A stretch of DNA of 35,111 nt from Rothia koreensis (GCF_004136575.1 NZ_NOIQ01000022.1:1-35111), one strand, 5' to 3'. Positions 25,024 to 33,237 are shown, counted from the first letter of the stretch. Notes: generated by a model not told the origin, from the letters alone. Translations and numbers: made by a program.

Positions 25024-25057
25024 ACACGATAACCCCCGATGGTCACAATCGTGTAAC
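25024..25057. promoter_or_regulatory. GlnR-like box and inverted repeat between permease 4 and the MetE-like gene
   Basis: GTCAC-N6-GTAAC (25042-25057) matches the GTnAC-N6-GTnAC form seen twice upstream of permease 1. It overlaps an inverted repeat ACACGAT (25024-25030) and ATCGTGT (25048-25054). Either divergent gene could be the target. The rest of 24859-25154 shows no other clear element. Confidence 0.45.
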
Positions 25058-25154
25058 AGGATCTGGTCGAGAAATACCGTGTCACACGCCGCGACGGGCC
25101 GGAACCCGCTGGATTCCGGAGGAAGAACCGAGAAAACTGGGCCGGGCACACAGA

Positions 25155-25242
25155 CCATCCCGAGCGGCCGAGAGACTTGGCTCGACGACGCCGCAGCAAC
25201 CCGCGCTCCCGAAGCAGGTGCTACCGCCAAGACCGATGGAGG
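25155..25242 (+). ncRNA. SAM-I (S-box) riboswitch controlling the MetE-like gene
   Basis: The leader carries the S-box core in order: CCATC (P1 5' arm, 25155-25159), CCGAG, AGAGAC followed by TTGGCTCGACGACGCC, GCAGCAACC, then GAAGCAGGTGCTACCGCC and GATGG (P1 3' arm, 25235-25239). These are the conserved GAG..GGCnC..GA.GCC..GCAACC and GGTGCtA..CC blocks that form the SAM pocket and kink-turn. GATGG overlaps the Shine-Dalgarno GGAGG (25238-25242), six bases before the ATG. SAM binding should stabilise P1 and hide the ribosome site, a translational OFF switch. No separate terminator is seen. Confidence 0.9.
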
Positions 25243-25248
25243 AACAAC

Positions 25249-26442
25249 ATGCTGAACAGCGCCGACCGCATCCGCACGACCCACGTGGGCTCGCTCCCCC
25301 GCACCGACGAACTGATTCGGGCCAACGCCCGGCGCGCCCGCGGTGAGATCTCCGAGCCGGATTTCCAGGCAGTCCTGACCGAGTCGGTCGGCGACGTCGT
25401 GGAAAAGCAGGTCGAGTGGGGCATCGACGTCGTCAACGACGGCGAGTACGGTCACGCGATGGCGAGCGACGTCGACTACGGCGCGTGGTGGCACTATTCC
25501 TTCGCCAGGACCGGTGGCCTCGAAACCGTGGACAACACGTCCTTCCAGGAGATCCTCAAGACGCCGGGCAACGGTCGGTACAACAGCTTCGCGGTGCGCC
25601 GGGACTGGAACCGCTTCGCCGATTTCTACGAATCCATCAACCTGGGCAACGACCCGGACGGCGAATTCCCGATCGCGACGGGACCGCTGACTTACCAAGG
25701 GCAGGACGCTGTCGCAGCGGACATCAACAACCTGCGCACCGCGGTGGAGAAGAATGAGGCGTCGGAGGCGTTCATCGCGTCCCTGTCGCCAGGGTCGGCG
25801 TCGCGCATCGGCAATCACCACTACGCGACCGACGAAGAGTTCATCTATGCCTGGGCAGATGTGCTCCATGAGGAATACAAGGCCATCACCGACGCCGGAT
25901 TCATCGTGCAATTGGACGACCCCTCCATCGCGGAAGCCTGGGACCAGCTGACGCCCGAGCCCACGATCGAGGAGTACCTGCGGTTCAACCAGCTCGCGAT
26001 CGAGGCCGCGAACTATGCCTTGCGCGGCATTCCCGAGGAGCAGGTCCGCTTCCACCTCTGCTGGGGATCGTGGCACGGCCCCCACACCACGGACATCGAG
26101 ATCAAACACCTCATCGACTCGCTCTTCACGATCAACGCCGGAGCGTACGTCTTCGAGGCGGCGAACGTCCGCCACGCGCACGAGTGGAAGGACTGGGAGG
26201 GAGTGAGCCTCCCCGACGGCAAGCTGGTGATCCCCGGCGTCGTCTCTCACTCGACCAACGTGGTCGAGCATCCCGAGCTCGTGGCCCAGCGGATCGAGCA
26301 ATACGCCTCCGTCCTGGGCAAGGAGAACGTGATCGCCGGGACCGACTGTGGTCTGGGCGGTCGGCTCCATCCCCAGGTCGCCGAGGCCAAGCTCAAGTCC
26401 CTGACCGAGGGCGCGAGGATCGCCACCGAGCGCCTGTACTGA
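25249..26442 (+). CDS. Cobalamin-independent methionine synthase-like protein (MetE C-terminal-domain type)
   Basis: Homologue of the catalytic C-terminal half of MetE, 397 aa, as in the B. subtilis YxjG/YxjH group. It begins with IRTTHVGSLPRT and has zinc ligands in the expected order: His 269 and Cys 271 (FHLCWGS), Glu 303 (FEAANVRH) and Cys 367 (AGTDCGLG). The family transfers a methyl group to homocysteine or other thiols; the methyl donor of short members is uncertain because the N-terminal half of MetE is missing. The SAM riboswitch directly upstream strongly supports a role in methionine supply. The start is ATG 25249 (GGAGG upstream); the frame opens 24 codons earlier inside the aptamer. 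Confidence 0.9.
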   Translation: MLNSADRIRTTHVGSLPRTDELIRANARRARGEISEPDFQAVLTESVGDVVEKQVEWGIDVVNDGEYGHAMASDVDYGAWWHYSFARTGGLETVDNTSFQEILKTPGNGRYNSFAVRRDWNRFADFYESINLGNDPDGEFPIATGPLTYQGQDAVAADINNLRTAVEKNEASEAFIASLSPGSASRIGNHHYATDEEFIYAWADVLHEEYKAITDAGFIVQLDDPSIAEAWDQLTPEPTIEEYLRFNQLAIEAANYALRGIPEEQVRFHLCWGSWHGPHTTDIEIKHLIDSLFTINAGAYVFEAANVRHAHEWKDWEGVSLPDGKLVIPGVVSHSTNVVEHPELVAQRIEQYASVLGKENVIAGTDCGLGGRLHPQVAEAKLKSLTEGARIATERLY

Positions 26443-26663
26443 CTCTGCGGGTGCGGGTGCCGGGTCGGGGCGCGAGCCGCGGGTGGGCCGCGGTCGGGGT
26501 GCGAGGTGCGGGCGCTGGTCGGGGTGCGAGCCGCGGGTAGGCCGCGGGCGCACCCCGCGCTCGGGAATTGGCAAAAGGTGCATGCCCTCACGACCGGATG
26601 CGTCTAGGGTGGATTTCAAACTGTCGTCCCTGACGATTTCCGAATCCCCCAAGGAGTCATCTC
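26443..26663 (+). repeat. G-rich degenerate repeats with G-quadruplex motif; leader of EIIA gene
   Basis: GGG-TGC-GGG-TGCC-GGG-TC-GGGG (26449-26470) fits the G3+N1-7 quadruplex rule on the coding strand, seven bases past the MetE-like stop. GGTCGGGG recurs at 26463, 26492 and 26517, each followed by GCGAG and related GC-rich text, a degenerate direct repeat. The last 50 bases hold the AAGGAG ribosome site of the next gene. Confidence 0.55.
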
Positions 26664-27146
26664 ATGGCCGCTGAACAGACAAACGAATCGAACCTTCTCG
26701 CCCCGCTCGCCGGGGAAGTCATCCGCATTGACCACGTCCCCGACCCGGTCTTCGCCCAGAAGATGATGGGCGAGGGTTTCGGAATCCAGGAACCCTCATC
26801 GGGCGAGATCGTCGCACCCGTATCGGGCGAGGTCACGGTGACCACCAGCAGCAAACACGCCCTCGGCATCAGGACCGATGACGGCCTGGAGGTCCTGCTT
26901 CACCTGGGCATCGACACCGTCGAACTCAAGGGCGAGCCTTTCGACCTCGAATCCGCCAAACACGACCGCGTCACCGCGGGCCAGCACCTTGGGTCGATGG
27001 ACATCGACGCCGTCCGCGACGCGGGCAAGGACCCCACGACGATCGTGGTCGTCACCAACTCTGCCGACCGTCTGGACTCCTTGGCGGTCCAGGGCGGCCG
27101 GTGCGACGCCGGCGACGTCGCCGCCGCCGCGACGCTGCGAGGCTGA
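26664..27146 (+). CDS. PTS glucose-type EIIA component
   Basis: Stand-alone EIIA of the glucose/sucrose PTS family, 160 aa. It accepts phosphate from HPr and passes it to an EIIB. Active-site His 80 lies in LEVLLHLGIDTVEL, with the assisting His 65 in SKHALGI; N-terminal LLAPLAGEVI matches the family. No EIIB, EIIC or HPr gene is in this window, so its partner is encoded elsewhere. AAGGAG lies upstream of the ATG. It is followed by the 811-base repeat island. Confidence 0.92.
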   Translation: MAAEQTNESNLLAPLAGEVIRIDHVPDPVFAQKMMGEGFGIQEPSSGEIVAPVSGEVTVTTSSKHALGIRTDDGLEVLLHLGIDTVELKGEPFDLESAKHDRVTAGQHLGSMDIDAVRDAGKDPTTIVVVTNSADRLDSLAVQGGRCDAGDVAAAATLRG

Positions 27147-27208
27147 GACGGTAGCCAGGTTGCGTCGACAGCGGAACTGAATCGGCGCGTTGGTGGAGTT
27201 GGCCGGCG

Positions 27209-27340
27209 TCGAGGTGGCAATTTCGTGCACGACCACCGCGCGAGGTGGCAGCCACGTGCACTTTTCACCCCAAAATCTGCACGCGGTTGCCACCTCGCGC
27301 CGGGACAGGGGGCGAAACTGCACCGGATTGCCACCTCGAA
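27209..27340. repeat. Nested REP-like inverted repeats (two forward, two reverse half-sites)
   Basis: Forward half-sites CGAGGTGGCA...CGTGCAC lie at 27209-27230 and 27237-27265; reverse ones at 27272-27301 and 27313-27340. The inner pair (CGCGCGAGGTGGCAGCC... with ...TTGCCACCTCGCGCC) forms an almost perfect hairpin of over 20 pairs; the outer pair encloses it. CGCGCGAGGTGGCA is identical to the copy next to ilvD. No gene lies between 27147 and 27957. Confidence 0.75.
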
Positions 27341-27370
27341 CGGATGCGCGACGCCGTCGCGTCCCCGGGT

Positions 27371-27650
27371 GCCCGCTGGGCGGCGCTGTTGGGAGGCGCT
27401 TACCCGATAGAGCAGCGTTTACCCGCACTATCGCGGCCCTGTGCGCCCGCCGCGCGGCTCTGTCGGGAGGTGCTTACCCGATAGAGCGGGGTTTACCGAC
27501 CGCATCGCTGTCTCCGGCACCCTCCCCGCAGCCCTGTCAGGTGGCGCTTACCCGATAGAGGGGGGTTTACCCGCAATATCGCGGCCTTGTGCGTCCTCCG
27601 CGCGGCTCTGTTGGGAGGTGCTTACCCGATAGATTGGCGTTTTCCGTCGC
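27371..27650. repeat. 74-bp tandem repeat, four units plus a partial
   Basis: The core CTTACCCGATAG starts at 27399, 27473, 27547 and 27621, an exact 74-base period. Units begin at 27391, 27465, 27539 and 27613; a tail fragment precedes the first, and the fourth decays after about 40 bases. In unit 1 CGATAG and CTATCG can pair around a loop containing TTTACCCGC; units 2 and 3 keep part of this. The period is not a multiple of three, so the apparent open frames here are not a protein repeat. Confidence 0.85.
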
Positions 27651-27705
27651 TAGGTGGGGGTTCAACCGCCTCCCAATGGCGGTTGTCGCCACCGAATCGG
27701 GTAAC

Positions 27706-27915
27706 GGCCACGCAGCGCACATCGTCACGGACCCGTCAGCCGCCGGCCACGCACGCACATCGTGGCGGGTCCTTCAGCCGCCGGCCGCGCAACGCACATC
27801 GTGGCGGGTCCTTCAGCCACCGGCCACGCAACGCACATCGTCCCGGGCCCGTCAGCCACCAGCCACGCAGCGCACATCGTCCCGGGCCCGTCAGCCACCA
27901 GCCACCAGCCACCCG
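27706..27915. repeat. 39-bp tandem repeat, five units
   Basis: CGCACATCGT starts at 27716, 27754, 27793, 27832 and 27871 (spacings 38, 39, 39, 39). The rest of each unit (CGGGYCC-KTCAGCCRCC-RGCCACGCA) is also conserved, so there are no unique spacers. A final stutter of CAGCCAC follows. The array ends about 40 bases from the purU stop. A 39-base period would keep a frame, but no ribosome site, start or known protein is seen. Confidence 0.8.
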
Positions 27916-27957
27916 CAGGAACCACGCGGTGCCACGGCGCCCGCGCCCACGACGCCG

Positions 27958-28830
27958 TCAGAAGACGATCGCGTGGTTCCCGTGCCAGAAGACCCTGTCC
28001 TCCGCGTGAGCCTGGACCGCGCGTGACAGGGTCGCCCTCTCGACGTAAGCTCCGTGTTTTTGCAAGTCGGCCGGGGAAAAGGTGTGGTCCACCCGGGTGA
28101 CGTCCTGCTCGATGATCGGGCCCGCATCAAGTTCGGGGGTGACGTAGTGCGCCGTCGCTCCGATGAGTTTCACGCCGCGCTCCCACGCCATCCGGTACGG
28201 CCCGGCCCCCACGAAGGCCGGAAGGAACGAGTGGTGGATATTGATGATCGGCACGTCGATCCGACGCAAAAAGTTTTCGGAAAGTATCTGCATGTAGCGA
28301 GCCAGGACCATGAAATCGGCCTTTCCCCTGACCAGCTCCATGATCCGCGCCTCTGCCTCCGACTTGTCGGCGCCCTGCGAGGGAACGTGGTGGAACGGGA
28401 TGCCGAAGTATTCCACTTCTTCGCGCAGATCCGGGTGGTTGGAGATGACCATCGGTATTTCCACGGGCAACTCGCCCCGTTGCTGGCGCCACAGCAGGTC
28501 GAGCAGGCAGTGGTCGGACTTCGGAGCAAGGACGATCATGCGTTTCGGCGTCGAACGGTCGATCAACCGCCAGTCGAGCCCCACGGAAAGCAAAGTGTCC
28601 TGCAGGTCCGCCTCGATGTCGGGGATCGACGCGGTGAAGTTCTCCTTGTGGAAGACGGTGCGCTGGTAGAAGATCGGCTCATCGTCGATGCTCGTGAACT
28701 GGTCGCTCTGCAGAATATTGCCCCCGTTCCGAGCGATCGCGCCGGCGACGGCGCTCACGATCCCGGGGCGGTCAGGGCCCTTGACGACGAGGCATCCCTG
28801 GTCGGCAAAGCGTTCGATGCGAGGGGTCAT
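27958..28830 (-). CDS. purU: Formyltetrahydrofolate deformylase
   Basis: Hydrolyses 10-formyl-THF to formate and THF, balancing one-carbon pools with glycine and purine synthesis. 290 aa: an N-terminal ACT domain (CLVVKGPDRPGIVSAVAGAIARNGGNI, residues 13-39) and a C-terminal formyltransferase-fold catalytic domain with MVLARYMQIL, IINIHHSFLPAFVGAGPY and TPELDAGPIIEQD, which include the catalytic Asn, His and Asp. ATG 28830 is chosen because GGAG lies upstream and a terminator hairpin fills the next 86 bases; the frame opens 23 codons earlier within that hairpin. It lies next to the repeat island on its 3' side. Confidence 0.93.
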   Translation of the reverse strand: MTPRIERFADQGCLVVKGPDRPGIVSAVAGAIARNGGNILQSDQFTSIDDEPIFYQRTVFHKENFTASIPDIEADLQDTLLSVGLDWRLIDRSTPKRMIVLAPKSDHCLLDLLWRQQRGELPVEIPMVISNHPDLREEVEYFGIPFHHVPSQGADKSEAEARIMELVRGKADFMVLARYMQILSENFLRRIDVPIINIHHSFLPAFVGAGPYRMAWERGVKLIGATAHYVTPELDAGPIIEQDVTRVDHTFSPADLQKHGAYVERATLSRAVQAHAEDRVFWHGNHAIVF

Positions 28831-28885
28831 GGATTCTCCGTCATTCTTCGGGTCGGGAACGTTCAAGAGCGGCGGACGCGCAAGC

Positions 28886-28916
28886 GCCCGGGTCGGCACG
28901 CCGTGCTGACCCGGGC
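28886..28916 (-). terminator. Terminator of the thiolase gene
   Basis: GCCCGGGTC pairs with GACCCGGGC (28886-28894, 28908-28916) and GCAC with GTGC inside. It lies 17 bases past the thiolase stop. No T-run, common in high-GC actinobacteria. Confidence 0.7.
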
Positions 28917-28932
28917 ACCTGGATTCAGGTTT

Positions 28933-30120
28933 TCAGCGGAACAGCAGCAGGGCCTCGCCCTGGCCGCCACCGCCGCACAGGGACACGGCCGCCTTGCCGC
29001 TGCCCCTGCGGTTGAGTTCGTAGGCCCCGTGCAAGGCCAAGCGCGCGCCGGACGCGCCGATCGGATGGCCCAGAGCGATGGCTCCGCCGTGGATGTTGAT
29101 TTTTTCCTGGTCGATACCGAGGTCACGGCCCGACTGGAGCGACACCGCCGCAAAGGCCTCGTTGATTTCCCACAGGTCGAGGTTCTCGGGCGTCCACCCC
29201 TCCTTGTCCAGGGCCGCCTTCGTCGCCTGCGACGGTTGGGAATGCAATGCGGTGTCCGGGCCTGCCGTCTGGCCGGCCGCGCCGACCTCCGCGAGCCATT
29301 CGAGCCCGTGGTCCTCCGCATACTGTTTGGAGGCAAGCACCAGGGCCGCCGCGCCGTCCGACAAGGGTGAGGAGTTCCCTGCCGTAATCGTCCCGTCCTG
29401 CGCGAAGGCGGGCCGCAATCCCCCGAGCGTCTCAGCGGTCGAGTCCGCGCGAATCCCCTGGTCCGTGTCCACGACCACGGGGTCGCCTTTTCGCTGGGGG
29501 ATGCTCAACGGCGCGATTTCCTCGGCCAGCACGCCGGACGACGTCGCCGCCCCGGCCCGCTGGTGCGAAGCCGCCGCTATCTGGTCCTGTTCCTCACGGC
29601 CGATGCCCCGGGCGACGTTGTCCTCTTCCGTCATCGCGCCCATGGACCGCCCGTCCTGGGCGTCGGTGAGCCCGTCCCGAGCGACCGCGTCGACCAGGCG
29701 GAGATCACCGTAAGAGGTGCCGGCGCGGAGCCCCGGGGCAATATGCGGAGCCGTGGACATGGACTCCTGCCCTCCGGCGACGACCACATCGGCTTCGCCC
29801 AGCCGGATGAGGCGGGCCGCCTCGGTGACCGCCGCGAGTCCGGAGAGGCAGACCTTGTTGAGGGTCATCGCCGGCACGTTGCGGGAGATTCCCGCACCGA
29901 GGGCGGAGGACTTGGCCGGGTTCTGTCCGCACCCCGCCTGGACGACGTGCCCCATGAAAACCTGCTCGACGGCCTCGGCGGCCACTCCCGACCGTTCGAG
30001 GGCCGCGGCGATCGCGTGAGAGCCCAGGTCGACGGCAGTCAGAGATGCCAACTGTCCCATGATCTTGCCCTGAGGAGTGCGGGCACCGCCCACGATGACG
30101 ACGTCGTTGAGCTCGGGCAT
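28933..30120 (-). CDS. Acetyl-CoA C-acetyltransferase (thiolase)
   Basis: Thiolase of 395 aa, condensing or cleaving acetoacetyl-CoA and related 3-ketoacyl-CoAs. Catalytic residues are present: acyl-carrying Cys 91 in NKVCLSGLAAV, His 352 in GHPIGASGAR, and proton-transfer Cys 382 in LCGGGGQGEALLL, with the NEAFAAVS block before them. ATG 30120 has AAGGAG eight bases upstream and gives the family N-terminus VVIVGGARTPQGKIMG; the open frame extends 27 codons more without support. Whether it serves acetoacetate metabolism or fatty-acid degradation is not shown by the neighbours. Confidence 0.93.
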   Translation of the reverse strand: MPELNDVVIVGGARTPQGKIMGQLASLTAVDLGSHAIAAALERSGVAAEAVEQVFMGHVVQAGCGQNPAKSSALGAGISRNVPAMTLNKVCLSGLAAVTEAARLIRLGEADVVVAGGQESMSTAPHIAPGLRAGTSYGDLRLVDAVARDGLTDAQDGRSMGAMTEEDNVARGIGREEQDQIAAASHQRAGAATSSGVLAEEIAPLSIPQRKGDPVVVDTDQGIRADSTAETLGGLRPAFAQDGTITAGNSSPLSDGAAALVLASKQYAEDHGLEWLAEVGAAGQTAGPDTALHSQPSQATKAALDKEGWTPENLDLWEINEAFAAVSLQSGRDLGIDQEKINIHGGAIALGHPIGASGARLALHGAYELNRRGSGKAAVSLCGGGGQGEALLLFR

Positions 30121-30207
30121 CGAAGATCTCCTTCGGTCGGAGGGGTGCGGTTCTCCCCCACATGGTACGCCAGCGAAGAGTTCGGGACCCCACCGGGTCA
30201 TCCCCCG

Positions 30208-31188
30208 TTACATCCAGTTCTTCTTCTTGAAGAGGACGTAGAGAATCCCGCTGATGACCACCATGAGACCCAGGGCGAACGGATACCCGAGGGCCCATCC
30301 CAGTTCGGGCATCTCCTCGAAGTTCATCCCGTAGATGCCCGCAATGATCGTGGGGACCACGAGGATGGCGGCCCAGCTCGAGAGCCTCTTCATCGCGTCG
30401 TTCTGGCGCTGACCCACCAGGGTCGAATCGACCGTGAGCGCGTTCTGCAGGGCCGAACGGAGGCTGTCCAGGTGCTCGATGGCTCGCAGCACGTGGTCCT
30501 TCACGTCGCGGAAATGCGGGTGCAGCTGTTGCGGGGTCCCGTACTTGTCCGCCCCGCGCATCAGCAGGTCGAGAAGGTAACTCAACGGCCTGGTGGCCCT
30601 CTGGAATTTGACCACCTCGTTGAACAGCTCGTAGATGCGTTGCGAGGTGTTGCCCCCGGCGAAGAGGTTCTCCTCGATCTCGTCCAGGTCCTCTTCCAGG
30701 TCCATGAGGACGGGATCGTACCCATCGACGACGCCGTCGAGCAGGAAGTACAACAGGGTCTGCGGGTTGTGCGGTTCGAGGGCAGTTCGTTTGAAGGCGC
30801 GACGCAACTGCCTCATGACCAGCTCGGAGGCCCCGCCCTTCGGAACCGTGACCACGAAGTAGTTCGGGCCGATGAACGCGTGGACCTCTGCGATGACCAG
30901 TTTCTCCGATCCGTCCTTGTAGGAGATCGGGTGTGCCGCGAGGAACAAGGCCTGACCGTAACGCTCCAGCTTGGGGCGCTGGTGACCGTGAGAAGCATCC
31001 TCGACCGCAAGAGGATGCAGGTCGAAGGCCTTGGTCAGGCCCTGCAGCTCTTCCTCGGAGGCGTCCTCCACCACGAGACACGCGGTCGATTCCGGCGACG
31101 CACGGAGTGCTTCCACGGTCGACTCGGCCGAGTCCTGGTCATGAACGCGTTCCTCGCGATCAATCAACGCATGAAGCACGTACGCCAT
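30208..31188 (-). CDS. corA: CorA-family magnesium/cobalt transporter
   Basis: Pentameric Mg2+/Co2+ channel of the CorA family, 326 aa. The large cytoplasmic domain (residues 1-260) is followed by two C-terminal helices; the first ends in the selectivity signature YGMNFEEMPEL, and the second ends in a basic KKKNW tail. The preceding helix contains LDSLRSALQNALTVDSTLVGQRQNDAMKRLSSWAAI, the stalk helix of the channel. No Mg-sensing leader RNA is visible in the 45-base gap to purA. Confidence 0.93.
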   Translation of the reverse strand: MAYVLHALIDREERVHDQDSAESTVEALRASPESTACLVVEDASEEELQGLTKAFDLHPLAVEDASHGHQRPKLERYGQALFLAAHPISYKDGSEKLVIAEVHAFIGPNYFVVTVPKGGASELVMRQLRRAFKRTALEPHNPQTLLYFLLDGVVDGYDPVLMDLEEDLDEIEENLFAGGNTSQRIYELFNEVVKFQRATRPLSYLLDLLMRGADKYGTPQQLHPHFRDVKDHVLRAIEHLDSLRSALQNALTVDSTLVGQRQNDAMKRLSSWAAILVVPTIIAGIYGMNFEEMPELGWALGYPFALGLMVVISGILYVLFKKKNWM

Positions 31189-31233
31189 GATGAGCCAGCC
31201 TGTTCCTCGGTATGATCCGCCGGGGACCGACGC

Positions 31234-32526
31234 CTAGTGGTCATCAATGAGGTCCCGGACCACGATGGTGTTCTCGCGTCCCGGCCCCACCCCGATGGCG
31301 GAAATCCGGCACCCCGAGAGCTCTTCGAGCTTCTCGACGTATTTGCGTGCGTTGTCCGGAAGGTCGTCCAGGGATTGCGCCTGGGAGATGTCTTCCGTCC
31401 AGCCGTCGAAGTACTCGTAAATCGGCTTCGCGTGGTGGAACTCGGTCTGGGTCATGGGGATTTCGTCGTGGCGCACGCCGTCGACGTCGTAGGCCACGCA
31501 CACCGGAATGCGGTCCAGCCCCGTCAGAACGTCCATCTTGGTCAGGAACAGATCGGTGAAACCGTTGATGCGCACGGCCTGGCGGGCCAGGACGGCGTCG
31601 TACCAGCCGCAGCGACGCGGACGTCCGGTGTTGACCCCGAACTCCCCACCGGTGTTCTGCAGGAACTCTCCCCACTCGTCGAAGAGCTCGGTGGGGAACG
31701 GGCCCGCACCGACTCGCGTGGTGTACGCCTTCTGGATACCGATCACGCGCGAGATCCGGGTGGGTCCCACGCCGGATCCGACGGACGCACCGCCCGCCGT
31801 GGGATTGGAGGAGGTCACGAACGGGTAGGTGCCGTGGTCGACGTCGAGGAAGGTCGCCTGGCCGCCCTCCATGAGCAGGGTCTTGCCCTCGTCCAGAGCG
31901 TTGTTGAGCAACAGCGTGGAGTCCACGATCATCGGCCGGAGGCGCTCGGCGAAGGACACGAAGTAATCGACGATCTCTTCCACCTCAACGTGGTGGCGGT
32001 TGTAGACCTTGACCAGCAGCTCGTTCTTCTGGCGCAAGGAACCCTCGACCTTCTGGCGAAGAATCGATTCGTCCATGATGTCCTGGACACGAATACCCAG
32101 GCGACCGATCTTGTCCATGTACGCCGGGCCGATGCCGCGTCCGGTGGTGCCGATGGCCCGCTTCCCCAGGAAGCGCTCGGTGACCTTGTCCATGGTCTGG
32201 TGGAACGGCGCGACCAGGTGGGCATTGGCGGAGATGCGCAGCTTCGAGGTGTCCGCGCCGCGAGCTTCGAGCCCGTCGATCTCCTCGAAGAGCGCTTCGG
32301 GATTCACGACGACGCCGTTGCCGATGACCGGGGTCGCCTCCGGGCTGAGAATACCCGCAGGCAGAAGCTTGAGCTCGAACTTCTCCCCGCCGACGACGAC
32401 GGTGTGGCCAGCGTTGTTGCCGCCATTCGGCTTGACCACGTAGTCGACGCGGCCGCCGAGGAGATCGGTCGCTTTGCCCTTGCCCTCGTCGCCCCATTGG
32501 GCGCCGACGATTACGATTGCTGGCAT
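31234..32526 (-). CDS. purA: Adenylosuccinate synthetase
   Basis: First dedicated step of AMP synthesis: IMP + Asp + GTP to adenylosuccinate. 430 aa, the usual length. The P-loop-like start [23 protein letters not shown] contains the catalytic Asp and Lys, and NNAGHTVVV contains the catalytic His. [22 protein letters not shown] and [12 protein letters not shown] are further family blocks. ATG 32526 is chosen because family members begin MPAIV; an ATG three codons earlier has a comparable AGGA. A TATCCT -10-like hexamer lies about 100 bases upstream on the minus strand. Confidence 0.96.
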   Translation of the reverse strand: MPAIVIVGAQWGDEGKGKATDLLGGRVDYVVKPNGGNNAGHTVVVGGEKFELKLLPAGILSPEATPVIGNGVVVNPEALFEEIDGLEARGADTSKLRISANAHLVAPFHQTMDKVTERFLGKRAIGTTGRGIGPAYMDKIGRLGIRVQDIMDESILRQKVEGSLRQKNELLVKVYNRHHVEVEEIVDYFVSFAERLRPMIVDSTLLLNNALDEGKTLLMEGGQATFLDVDHGTYPFVTSSNPTAGGASVGSGVGPTRISRVIGIQKAYTTRVGAGPFPTELFDEWGEFLQNTGGEFGVNTGRPRRCGWYDAVLARQAVRINGFTDLFLTKMDVLTGLDRIPVCVAYDVDGVRHDEIPMTQTEFHHAKPIYEYFDGWTEDISQAQSLDDLPDNARKYVEKLEELSGCRISAIGVGPGRENTIVVRDLIDDH

Positions 32527-32734
32527 GTGGAACATCCATTCCTGTTGACAGGTCACCGACCGGGTTTCACGGCGGCGAGAGGCCCGCGCGACCTGCCGGC
32601 CTCGCAAAGCCAGAGTCCAGGATACCCGTTGCGCGCGACGTCGGCTCGAGGTGTGGAAAAGAGCCTGCGTATGTTTTCGAAGGGCCGCCCCACCCCGGGA
32701 ACCACCCGGCCCCACGGATCCGGGAACCTGCGGT

Positions 32735-33205
32735 TCAGCTCAGGACCGAGATCTTCATCGGGTAGGGGTAGACCTCTCCCCTGTTCGCCTTGACGGCCCC
32801 GATGATGTGGCAGACGATCGCGATGATATTGACGACCGCCCACACGGGCAGCGCGATGACGATGCCGACGCCGAAAGTCACGATCACCAGGATCCAGGCC
32901 GCGATGTTGACAATCCACACCAGGAGATTGAAGTTGAAGGCCTGCGCCGAGGAGTACCGGACGAACGCGTACCCGGGCTTGTCCTTGTATATCAGCCAGA
33001 AAATCAACGGACCCAGGATGCTCAACCAGCCCGCGGTGAACAGAAGGATCACCAGCGTAGAGAGGTGCGCCAGCACGGCCATCGTGCGGGCATCGGACGG
33101 GATGCGGTTGCCGTAGGCGTCGAAGTCCCGGCCGGAGCCCGGGGAGGACTGTGAGTGCCCCTCCGGACCCGGTGCGGGAGGAGGCTGAGGTGTATGGCTG
33201 TTCAT
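32735..33205 (-). CDS. DUF4870-type small membrane protein
   Basis: Membrane protein of 156 aa. A 35-residue Pro/Ser/Gly-rich N-terminus precedes three or four hydrophobic helices (about residues 43-65, 90-115, 117-140). The motif [24 protein letters not shown] is the DUF4870 signature. Function of the family is unknown. A GAGAGGG ribosome site lies before the ATG, and a 17-base palindrome is 33 bases upstream, so expression may be regulated separately from its neighbours. Confidence 0.82.
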   Translation of the reverse strand: MNSHTPQPPPAPGPEGHSQSSPGSGRDFDAYGNRIPSDARTMAVLAHLSTLVILLFTAGWLSILGPLIFWLIYKDKPGYAFVRYSSAQAFNFNLLVWIVNIAAWILVIVTFGVGIVIALPVWAVVNIIAIVCHIIGAVKANRGEVYPYPMKISVLS

Positions 33206-33237
33206 GGCGAACCCTCTCTCTTGGGTGACGAGCGGAT

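Noticed and set aside
22366-25032. 888-codon plus-strand frame, and similar long frames opposite permeases 2 and 3
   Set aside because: Antisense to clear genes (nucleoside hydrolase, permeases). Composition is Arg/Gly/Asp-rich, as expected for the complement of GC-rich membrane-protein codons.
4274-26442. A single methionine/amino-acid island acquired by transfer
   Set aside because: No integrase, tRNA boundary, direct-repeat ends or composition shift were seen, and ilvD and other core genes are interspersed.
27371-27915. CRISPR array
   Set aside because: The whole 74- and 39-base units are conserved, with no unique spacers, and no cas gene is present.
27190-28026. Open frames across the repeat island encoding repeat proteins
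   Set aside because: Several overlapping frames stay open in GC-rich repeats. The 74-base period breaks frame, and no ribosome site or known domain is seen.
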